Shown here: one piece after another, positions 41,001 through 53,000 of the stretch
Layout: the number at the start of each line of letters is the position of its first letter
Position numbering within the stretch: position 1 is the first letter of the stretch
Notes under the pieces: generated by a model
Database searches by the model: none
The model's input: only the letters and a program-made list of their open reading frames with translations
Told to the model about the DNA's origin: nothing
Program-made: the position numbers and the translations under genes
DNA from: Symsagittifera roscoffensis
Lineage: Eukaryota; Xenacoelomorpha; Acoela; Convolutidae
Direction of reading: 5' to 3'
Assembly: GCF_963678635.1 (NCBI RefSeq)
Contig: NC_087066.1
Span: 52,780,312-52,844,311, forward strand
Length of the DNA: 64,000 bases

Positions 41001-44000
41001 GACAATGAACCCTATAAATAATAACTTGAAACTAGGTGCAAGCTAGCATGTCCAAAAACATCTTAAATAAAAATTGGATCTATCTTTTTCTGTAGAGGTG
41101 GATTTTGAAATAAAAAATTCCGAGAGATGGCTATATTATTTGCGTAAAAAGCCGAGAAAGCCATTGATTAGCGCGTTTTTGAAATATTTTACAAGTCCAG
41201 AACAAATAAGCGTCGCTCGGCTGGAAATGATCTAAAATGGCGCGAAAGGGGACTTGTGGTGTAAAGGTGTCCCCCCCCCCCCGTAAATCCACCCGTGTGA
41301 GAATATTGAGACTTTGACTAGCTGTTTGATGATTGCAGTTTATACTTACGAACTGATATCAGCCGAAACAAATTGAAGTTGTACGTGAACAACGAATGAC
41401 ATCAAATGTTATGGTGGAACACAAAATAATTTACCATACACATGTTCACAAAAGTAGGAGGGACATTGTATAGTGCAGTAATGGGGGAGCTTTGAATTCG
41501 GATCATTGTATTAATTTAACACTCCTCAGACATCAAATGAACAAATGAAGATGACGTCTTTAACAAATATTGTTCCGACTTTCAAAGAAAAGTCGGAACA
41601 GAGATTATTTATGCTTGAGATGGTTTTTCATTCAGTCAAAGCTCGTCGATCAAAATGATACTTTTTACGAAAAAAAAATTATACCCCTTTGAAGATATTG
41701 ATTCCCTGAAAGCAAATTGAAAAGAGACTGCTTGTGTATCAGGCTCTGAATGTCAAGAGTTCCTAAAAAAATTGTTCCGAATTGAATTCAGGCACACTAA
41801 TCAGTCGTATTAATTTTGTCCCAAAGTTTATGGTTTTTTTTAGCAATTACTATACCAACATTTAAAGGGCAATCGGCTTTTGCCCCGATATATCAGCATT
41901 CTTGTTTTTTTTTATTCATATTAATTTTTTTGACTTTGAAATAATATCTAACGAGCAATAGTATAAGTTAGTATGACTCGCAGTACATTACTAAAGCCTG
42001 AAATAGTATAAAGGTGGACACTGTAATTCTAGAATGATTTGTCCTTACGATAAGTAACCTTACGATAGCAAGTAGTTAGCAAATAATTTGTAATCGAGAA
42101 ATTTAGACAACATGTCTAAACTTTGAGGTGCTGACAAGCAAGACGCAACCGCTTCAAATTAGCGCAACCGCTTCTTTCGATTGAACTTTTCGTCCTCATT
42201 TGAAAGGATAACTTTACTGAAAAATCAATAAGTTTCTAAAAAAACGGCGAAAGTTCAATAACTCGACTTTCCGAAATCCATAACCTTTTTCTTCTAAAAG
42301 CAGGTCCTGACCGGTAAGTAGAAAAAATTCCCTGAAATGAAGATTGACACAATAATTTTCGAGCAATGACACGAAACTTCCAAATGGACGAAGTTTCAAA
42401 ACTTTCAATTTTTTCAAACGAAACTGGGTGTAGCAAATTACAAAGGAAAGCTTCAAACAACCTGTTGTGTCGATTAAACCTCTGATATGAGATTTGGCGG
42501 GATAATGATCAGAAAACTCGTCCAAAAAGGGTCAGATAGTTGACATTTCCGAGAATCATAGCTTTTTAATGCAAAAAAAATTGCGCGTAGCCGCTTATGC
42601 AGAAAAGATTCGCCCAACCTGTGATTTTTATTGGACGCAAAAAAAACCCAGCTTTGGTAGGGTACTTCTCGAGAAAAGTCAAAAAAGATTAAAAAAAAAA
42701 CGGTCAAAGAAAAACAACATTTTGACTTTTCCGAGGGCCAAAAGTTCCTGTGTAAAAAATTGTGCGTAGCCCCGCATGCAATGGAGCTTCCTAAAACCAG
42801 TTCTTTGTCTTTGGATTTTACCTTTTTTTGAATTTATTTTGTTGAATTTGTTTTGTATAATTTTTTTGTTTTGCAAGTAATGCGAAGCTCAACTCCGATC
42901 CTCTGTATATAATAGTTTTTTGTGATTGTTTTTGATAACCTCAAAGAATTAATTTTCTACGTATTCCGTTTTGGGACCTCTTTAACGATTCCCCACCTTG
43001 GGTACCTAGTAACGAATACCACCCTTACAATGAACTAATTCAGTGGTTGAGCACATGTGAATTTTGAACCTAGTAACGAATCTCTCCCTTTTGCAAAAAA
43101 AAAAGAAGGTTAGTTAAAGAGATCTCCTCGTTATTTTTTCCTTGTTCAAAATTTGTGTTCAACTACTCACATTGGCAGCTGCTCTGACGGAAATGGCGAG
43201 CAGGCCGTCCTTCCACTCGAGGGTCAGTTTGTCCACCTCCCCGTACAACTCCCCCATAGTGATGCTCTTGGGGTTGAGGGTGTACTTGGTGACTGGTTTG
43301 TAGTAGTCGTGGCTCTTATCTCCCTTGTCGCACAGCAGCTGGTAAGTGTCTGCCAACACCTGAAATACAACACAGACTTTATTGCAGTTACTTCACAATA
43401 CCCTCCCCCTCCCCTTATGGTAACTCCTAAAGAATCTTCACCCCTCTAAATGAAAATTTAGCAAACAGACGGTTGGAAAATAGTCAAGAAACGCAACAAA
43501 ACAGAAAAAAATACTGACTTGTTTTTTGAAAAAAAAACTTGAACTTTCGAATTTCATAGAAAAAATATGGCCATAAAGCTCTTTGAATTTCAAAAACAAT
43601 TTATGGTTGACATTTTTTTTGATAAAAACAACCCAATTTGAGAACACTAGAACAATAAGTAAACTTTTTATCTCGCTGGGAAATCTGAAAATTAAAATCC
43701 AATTTTGAAACTAGAAGTCGATCACGTTTTTCGTGACCTTTACACTTTTACTGTTCGATAGTAGAGTTTGTATTAATTTTAACAAAGGAAATGACCTGAA
43801 CTTTAAAAACTTAGCTCTACAGTGCTGATTTAAATTATCCGGACAAAACGAACAAAACTTGAATTTTCAAACGCATTTTTCTCAAATTGGGTTAAGATTA
43901 GACAAAAAGTGAAGAGGACAAAAGTTGCTTAGAATTTCACCAGAATTAATATGGTGCCATTTTTTCTCCAAAATTCTCAACAAAAATTTTACCCCAAAAA

Positions 44001-47000
44001 TGGGTCATTTTGGCTTTTTTCAATTAATCAAGAATTACGCTGAAACTACTTTGTTAATTGATATGAAAATTATATCACAGGAAGCCTCTTACGCAGTTCA
44101 ACAAAGTTTAAGAAGGATTAGGTTTCCAAAAAGTTGCGCAAATTGTTTAAAATTTATTTTTAAACAGATATTCTGGGTTTTATATAGTAAAAATCACATT
44201 TATTGACTATCAAGTGATAATTTTTTCTCTTATACTGGTTTTTGGAGATTTAACCCTTCTTAAACTTTGTTGAGCTGCGTAAGAGGCTTCCTGTGATATA
44301 ATTTTCTCATCAATTAACAAAGTAGTTTCTGCGTAATTCTTGATTAATTGAAAAAAGCCAAAATGACCCATTTTTGGGGTAAAATTTTTGTTAAGAATTT
44401 CGGAGAAAAAATTCCATATTAATTCTGGTGAAATTCTAAGCAACTTTTGTCCTGTTCACTTTTTGTCTAATCTTAACCCAATTTGAGAAAAATGCGTTTG
44501 AAAATTCAAGTTTAGTTCGTTTCGTCCGGATAATTTAAATCAGCACTGTATAGCACTATAGCTTTCTATTGAGAATTCTAATTTTGCTGCATTCTGATTG
44601 GTCGAAAATTCGACTTACTTAATCTAATTAACAATCTCCCACCACTTCCTGAAAGAGAAGAAATTGTTCACAAGATCCGAATTATTGTATCATATATCAA
44701 AATACTTACCTTTCACACCTTTTAAGGTTGAGATCATTCAGTCGCGCGAAAAATTGACACAAGAGCGGATGAGCTCCCTGTTTACGAACTACAAACATTT
44801 TTTGGTTATTTTTGTGGCTGTAAACTGTCGCCTCGCCCTAATTGCCTGTAGAGGAGCCTTGTTATTAAACTAAAAACGGTCATAATTTCCGCATGGAACA
44901 ATTCCAAGAAATCAAACACCTAAGAACTCCAATAAATCAAACACCCAAGAGTCTAAGAAATCAAACGTCAGAATTCCAAGAAATCAAACACCTAAGAATT
45001 CCAAGAAATCAAACACGTAAGAACTCCAATAAATCAAACACCTAAGAGTCTAAGAAATCAAACACCTAAGAATTCCAAGAAACCAAGCACCTAAGAATTC
45101 CAAGAAATTAAACAGCTAAGAAATCCATCAAATCAAACACCTAAGAATTCCCAGAAATCAAGCCTCTGAGAGTTCCAAGAAATCTTTATATCTTTATAAT
45201 TTTTCATAACTTTCTAAAATACATTTCCGCTGACATAGATTTAGTTATAATGTCCAGCCCATGGAATTTCTTATGATACTAATTACAAGCATTTGCAGAA
45301 GGCTCCTTTTTCGATCCCGGCCTTAAGAATTAGATCCCGGCCTTAACAACCCGGCCTTTTAAAATATTAAAAGAGTCCATCTTCAAAATTAATGCAAGCG
45401 CCAACTGCGCCTTCCAAAAACCTTATTTTTTCGACCTGGAAAGAATAGATATAAAATAGCATCTAGAATCGAGGCAACCCACCTTCTGAACACGCTATTT
45501 TCGGTCAATATTTTTTTCGTATAAAGTAATTAAAAAATTAATGCTCATTGGCTAAAAGAAAAGATATTTATCTAAAATTTATGTTAGCAGGTAAAGTAGA
45601 GCTTCGCACCGCTTGCGAAACATCAAAACTATAGCATGGAAAATAGTTGGCAACAAATTGAGCCGGAAGTCAGAGCCAAAAATTTTGAAAAGTGAGGTAA
45701 AAATTATATCTAGCTAAACTTTAATATCATTATTTGTTTCAAAGAAACTTCAATTTGGAAGAAATGAATCGAAGAAGACAATTACCAGCCTTAAACTGGC
45801 ACTAGAACAAAACCTACCAAATGAAAACTAATCCGATAATACTTCGGCAGACCGTTCCGCCGAAAAAATGATTCTCTTAGAACCTGAGAATTACAAAAAA
45901 TTCGAAACTTCAACTTGCTCGAATAAGTTTTCTTCGGCATGGAAGTTTTATTTATGCTGAACACATGACGCAATATGGAACTAAGTGGCCCACATAAATC
46001 GCAACCTTTTAAGCCGAATAAACCTATGAACGAAAAAAGAACCGCCGACCTGTTGATTGAAATTCTAACATCCTTGCAACTGTGCAACAGTCTCCCTTGA
46101 CAATTAATAAATTCTAGCTGACAAAAAAGCCTTGAAAAATTAAATTAGGCCCTAAAAGTAAAATTTTGACTCTGTGTCGGAACCAATGCTAATTGTCCCG
46201 AGCATTGAAAATGGGGAGAAACTTTGTATTCGGGTGTTTTAGTTTTTTGTGTTTTTTTTTGTTTTCACGCAAAATCAGATAACACAAAGAATCATCAGAA
46301 AGGATCAATTGAGATATCATTCTGAAATCTTTCATTCGTAATTTGAACGACATTAAAAATTAAAAAATGGAGATTTCCCAGTTTCGAGAAAAACAGGTTT
46401 CAAATTTGTGATTTTTAGTCTTAACTCGAGCGAATGAAGAGAGTGATGAGGCTTACAATAGCTGTTCATGCTTAAATTAAGTCGAAAAAACTTAGTTTTC
46501 TTGAAATATTTTTTGGATATAGCGCCATTTTCGGAATCGAAAACTTCAAAAACTCAAAAAAAAAACTGCAAAAATAATTGAAAAACTGAAGTTTTTTAAA
46601 TTTCTTTTTAAAATTATGTTGTTTTTCCAGTCATTTTTTTAGGAAACTGATGTCCATATTGCCTATTATACTATGACTGTCCAATATGCCGAAGTTCTAG
46701 TTTTTAGTTCAGTTCCTTTTATCACACCACGCAGAAAAAAATGACCGTAATATGAAAAAAAAAATTGTAATTTTTCAAGACTATGGTCGGAACATTCTGC
46801 GCTACTTGCACAGTAATCGGCTATCCTTGATATAACTATGTGCCAATGCTTATGATAGCAAAAATGCCACAAAAAGAGAACTTTTAATTGCAACTTGGGG
46901 TGGGACAAAAAGTGGACTTTGTAATATAAGACCACGCTGGCTAGTGCAAAACACGACTGTTGCACTAATGTTCCAACAGAGGCTTCCAGGCGATGAGTCG

Positions 47001-50000
47001 TGTAAACAAAATTGTTCACGAGAAAAAAGTATTTCTCCCGATTGCAAAAGCTGGCTCGCAGAATTGTATATAGTTTCGAAAGTTAAGCATATTTCAATGC
47101 AAATGGCGTAACGTTTGGCTGGTTTATATACTACTCGGTTAGTTTTCCCTGCACTCCCAAAATGAATGACTCACATGTAGTACTGTAGTCTTTCCTCCTC
47201 CTGTGGGCCCAACTGTCATCACACCGTGTCTCACTATCATAGTCTCATGCAACTGGATCACTTTGTAGACCTCCGAATCCACAATCTGAAGACCCTTTTT
47301 CAGACACGCCTCCTGAATTGTCTCTTTGAAAACACCTAAATAAAGAAAAAAATATATATTTATATAGATTAGTTGAACTATACTCAAGCATAACAGTTTA
47401 TGTTTTATCAAATTTAGAGGAATCAGTTCTTCTTCACTTTCATCTAAGCTGACGAAAAAAAATATATATATTTTTTAAAAAGTTTGAAAATATTTTTTTG
47501 AAAAAAATTGAAAATTAAGGTCGAGCAACTTCCAATATCCGTTAGTCCGATTTGTCTGCTTGTGGCATACCAATTTTTTCCTGTTTTCACCAAGTTTATT
47601 GAAAGCTAGCAAAACTGATGGAGAATTTAAAATTCAGTTCATTAAAAACAAAAGAGAAGAAGTGAACAACTTCGACACGGTGTTTATGACTCATTATTAT
47701 TCCCCCAGATTGTAAAAATTCACTAATATTCTATTATGAATCTTTGAATAATATTCTTTAATAACTCCATTTGTACCGTAATCGTGCTCTGGAATCTCCA
47801 CTCCCGGAAACAAGTCCAGAAGAATCGCTCGGAACAGAATCGCATCGTCCACCAAGAACTTCGGCAAGTTACTGTCGCGGAGAGCTCGGATCAGGACGAC
47901 ATCTTCGCTCTTGTCTGGATTCTCTCGCTTCAGAGTTCCGGCCATGACCAAGACAGACTTGACAGCTCTCATTCCGAAATCGTAGTGGTCTTGTTGGGAC
48001 AGCTGTTCGGAACAGAGTTTGTACATCTGTACCATTTTACGGGCCAAGATTTTGGACTCTTCGAACCCTTCAGAGTAGAGAATGACCTCAGCGATGAGAC
48101 CTAAAAAGCAAGCAAATCAAATTGAAAAAAAAAATTACAACAAATTAAAATGACATGTTTTTTTTTCAAAAAAAAAAGATTTTAAAATAATTGAAAATTT
48201 TCGATTTGGCAGCACAACTTTTTCTAACTAGTATTAGATATGAGTTATATTTGAGATGCTTGTAGATTAATCATCTTTGCTAGCAATATACGTTTTGGTT
48301 TCGAAATACCAGGAGTAAAAATGAAATTGATTCAAAACATACTTTTTAGTGAAAAAAAAATTATAACACTGACAAGGATAGCCGGTTACTGCGCAAGTAG
48401 CACAGAATGCTCCGACCATAGTCTTAAAAAACTACAAATTTTCAAAAATTCTTAACATCGTTCGAATCACGACTGAAAAAATGAAAACCAAATTCAACTT
48501 AATGTATGAAACAAAATACAATAATCGGAAATGCTTATGAACAACTTAAAGTTTTTCCTGAAAAAAAAACACTGCAAGACCTCATTAAGTATCTGAACCA
48601 TATTCAGAGACGCTTAAATAAAAAACTATCGCTGCGCCAGAATCAAACCTCCAAATTAAAGGTTAGGCGCCTCGAATCCTCGCCACGGTCGCTTGAAAAT
48701 ATACCAAAACTAGCCAGGAATAAAAACAACGATAGATGCTATTAAATTGCCAATGCTATGCAGTGACGTAAAAAATCCTACAAAAGAGCGTTCTTATTTG
48801 CTAGTTAGGTTGGAAAAAAGTTAACTTCGTAATATGACACTACGCTCCGGTTGTAAAAAAAGCATCACGCCAAACTTGGATGTACAAAATTTAGTCGCTG
48901 CCATCTTATTGGTTATTGTCATACATAAATAAGTATAGCTATGAACTACACAAAAGAACTGACCATAGTCTGGTACCATCATGGACATGGGTCGGAAGAG
49001 GGCTTTCAAATTGTCCGGCAGTTCAGTTCTGCCAGCGTATCCAGGGTTCATAGTGATGAACGCGGCTGCAGTCTGATTCAGTTTGATTTCACGGCCCTCG
49101 AACATGAAGCGTTGCAGCTGAAAAAAAATGAGCATGAAAAAAAATTTTCCGTATAAAAACCAAAAAACGTGCACAGTTTTTCCTTGATTTCGGTTCATTT
49201 TTTTATTGATTATTTTTTTCCGATAAGATTATCGTGTAGCTTCGCAAATTGACTCTCGGTCTACATGGAAGTGTTGTTGGATTTCCGATAAAATCCGATA
49301 CACTTTCAACAAAAAATTCCGCCATTGAAGGTTTTTTGTCCTCATTTTTAAGCAAAAATGTCCTCATTTTTATTTAAAAAAACACTGAGTTCAACTTTGA
49401 GTAAAGTCCTGAATGAGGTGCTGCCTACAAAAGGATCATAAAATTAGGTCAGATCGAAAACCATTTGAGCCAATCAAAGGCTTCTTTATTTTCCTAGGAG
49501 CTTAGATTCAAATTTTTCAAGATGATGATGAATGATGATGAACTGGCGTCTGACCTTCTGAGCCTTTGCATTTCGGATGGTGAGGAGCTGCTGGGCGATG
49601 ACAGACAACACCTCGATATCGATTCGGTTGAACTCGTCGAAGCAGCACCACGCACCCGACTGAGCCAGACCCGAGAAGAACCGACCCATCATCTGAACAA
49701 GGTAAGTTTCATTTGAGAGGGTTTATGTTTAACCTTAGGCATCGAGTTAAATATAGTATCTTGTAAGCGAATTTGCCCCCCCCCCCCCCCCGATAAAGGA
49801 AAAATTGAACAGTTGGCTTATACGCATTTTGTACCTTGTAACAAATTGGCTCCCCTTTTGCAAAAGGGGAGCATATAGTTAACAAGATCCAACCTTAGTC
49901 TCAATGTTACACGACTAAAAAGCCACATTTCACATTTCCGAATTCATTGACTGAAATTTTGTTCCAACCAAGAATTTTTAGACATGGAAATGTTACGATG

Positions 50001-53000
50001 TAATTTATGAAGAACAAATTTGTTCAAAATTGTTAATTAGTTCGCCATGCCAAGTTTCATAGCATTAATTATATGAAGCTAATAATTTTCAGTTGTTCAA
50101 AATTGAAACTGAAATTTTTTTTTTTAATAGTAAAGCACGACTCAAAAACACGTCTCAAAGAACCTGGAATAACAAATGTTTTGCACGGTTTCGTATAATT
50201 GTTCATTTCTCCAAAAATCTTTGCTCCCGGGCGGGCTCGAACCGCCGACATCCGCATCGCTCATACTGTCTATAAGTACGGCGCTCTAACCGACTGAGCT
50301 ACGGGAGCTCAAAACTACAAGGTCTAGCAACCAATTGTGGCATTGAAGTCGAGAATTTAAATGTTACCAATATGGTTCAATTGTACTAAGACCAACTCAA
50401 TTGCAAACAAAACTAATGTTTTGACACAACATATGGTTTTCGAAATGAGATAGTTTGTTTGAGTACACGATTGATTATTTTAGAAACTCTGCCTGCAGTT
50501 CGGAATAGAAATCCAGGCTCTTTTACCATTCCCCCTTCACGTGAGTGAAATTACGTGTACAATGCCTGATGGTTTTGAATGATTGTGTAGTATACATATG
50601 GTGATTACCAACAACCTTGTAAAATCAATAGTTCACGCTCAAAATCTATTATCGGTAGCGGGGGACGTTAAAAGAAGTCAAATGAAGAAGGAAAAAGTGT
50701 TATTCCACATAGGGTTTCATAATTTTGAAATCAACTCTTTTCTACTCCCCCCCCCCCACCTTTCAATTCCAATTTTCAAAAACTACTTTAGCATTGTCAT
50801 AATGCAATGAAACTTGATATGGTGAACTAACTAACAATTGTTAACAGATTTGTTCTTCACACCTCAGATCAACCTAACATCACGCATTCAGCGATATTAA
50901 CATGTAAATCAACAATTTAAAAAAAAAGAAAATAAAAAATTGGAAAAGAGCCTTGAAATCTTTCATATCTGACCTTGAAGTCAAGGCCCTCTGAGCAATT
51001 GAACACGACACACTGTTTGGCCAGGGACTTGGCCAGATCCTTAGTGGTCTCTGTCTTTCCTGTTCCTGCAGGTCCAGCTGGAGCTCCTCCCAGATCCAGT
51101 TCCAAGGCACCCATCAAACAGAGATAGCAACGATCCTGAAGAAAAAAACTAATATTTCTTAGGAGACAAAGAAAATAAATCCAAGATATATTATGCCTTT
51201 AACAAAATAAGTGAGCCAATGAGCATTTTTGATATGAAGTCGTGATTGGGCAGTTTTTACAGCTTTTTTTTTCAAATTCGTAACATAGGAAATTACAAAT
51301 TACTGCTTTAAAGTACAATTTAGATTAGCATTGATGAATTGAATTTGGTCGCAGAGGCGGAATAAACCTTTCATAGGCACAAGTTCTGCCCCTGCTTAAA
51401 TTTTTTTGATTGTTTTCCGGAGCTGAGAATTGTTGCACAACGCGGACACAATAGAAATAGACCATGATGAGACTCGAACCACCAACCTGTCGACTTAGAA
51501 GCAGATACTTATATTTGAGTTGAGTGTTACCGTGAGAGGAGTGACGACTAGACGTGGGGATGCTCCTAGGTACTCGTAGCCGTAGAGGTAGCATGCATTG
51601 GCCATCCTCACTTGGCAGTCGTCTATGTCCTGGTTCCAGTAGTACCTCTGGTTCTTCTGCCAGTCGAACGAAGTCACACTGTCGCACTAGAGCAACAAAC
51701 TCATATTCGTATCCAACCAAACATAATTGGGCATAATTGAAAATTAGCAGAAGATAATGGACAGCCAGTAGTAGAATTTAACACATTCGAAGTTATCATG
51801 TTTACATGGAGAAGGAATTTGACAAAAAACGGAACAAATTTCGTTGATTAACACGTAATTGAACAGTCGCAGGAAGAAAAACTTTGCAGATTCGTAATTC
51901 AATTACGATACAAAAAATGATGAAAGAAAATGTAAAGAAGAAATTGTAAAATCATCTTCTGAGACAATTTTCAAGTACGTAAATGAAAGATGATTCAAGG
52001 TGAAGTGGAAACATTAAAAAATTTCCCCTTCCCCTTTGTACTATTTTGAAATATGAAATATCCATTTTTGGTGACGGACCCTAAAAACTTTCTAAAGACG
52101 CCTTCGGCGCCAGTATGCACTAATTTTGAGGGGGGAGTGCGCGCGGAAAAAAACGCAATTTTTTGGTCAAAATTTTCCAAAAAGTGCCTAAAAACGCCTT
52201 TTTTGGCCTGCTTTTCAAAATTTTGCCTGCGGCGCACAAATTTTGACGGAAACAGAGTCTTTTTAATGCTTTGGGAGAGCTCGGAAAACAATTTGGTCGA
52301 CCTAAAAAAAGGTCGACAAAATTTTCGAAGTTTTTTTGAAAACCTATGAATAGCAAAAAATTAAAAAAAGACCCTCAGCTTGTAGTATAATGTGAATAAT
52401 TTATAAAAAATAAGCCCACAGAATGTCAACTGAAAGATGAAAAAAATTAAAAACAGAAAAAAAATAAACAATTTAAAATAATTAGAACATGGACGGCAGA
52501 AGTTTGTAGAAATAACTCAAATTAGGTAAATTATCCGACATAGTTGAAGCCAACAATAAATAGGCCAAAAATCTGTCAAAAAATTTCGAGAAGAAATAAT
52601 TTGCATTGGAAGAACGACAACATGTAAAACCTCCATAGCAATAACTATTGCACATTTACGAGTTCTAATTTTGTAATTGAAAGTTATATTTGATCAACGC
52701 GAACGCAGAGAATTCATTTAAGCTCAAGTTTAAACTGAACAAGACTGCTCGTATATCAGGGCAAAGCCCTGAATGTTCCGACTGTCCTTAATTCATATCG
52801 AATAGTTTTTGAAAACCTATATATTTTGGGCAATACCTAAGTGTAAAATTTTGAGTCGTACGAAGGAAGTTAATACGACCAATTAGCTAGCCTCAATTCA
52901 ATTTGGAACGATTTTGTTGTACGGGATAATTCGTCACGCGTAAACAATTCGCGTTACGCTCTCAGCATTATGAATAAACTCTTCAAAGCGCGCATAATTT

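Noticed and set aside
43925-44443. Two matching ORFs of 93 and 77 codons in opposite directions
   Set aside because: Their identity follows from the palindromic arms of the mariner-like MITE; no transposase motif.
44880-45190. CRISPR-like appearance of regularly spaced short repeats
   Set aside because: The 25-bp units are contiguous with no unique spacers, and the genome is eukaryotic; it is a minisatellite.
51325-51720. 131-codon minus ORF overlapping exon 1 (and its twin at 54326-54721)
   Set aside because: Out-of-frame shadow of dynein exon 1 extended through intron sequence.
52053-52349. 98-codon ORFs on both strands (and twins at 55054-55350)
   Set aside because: Lie in the truncated hAT-MITE relative; low-complexity and present only because of the duplication.
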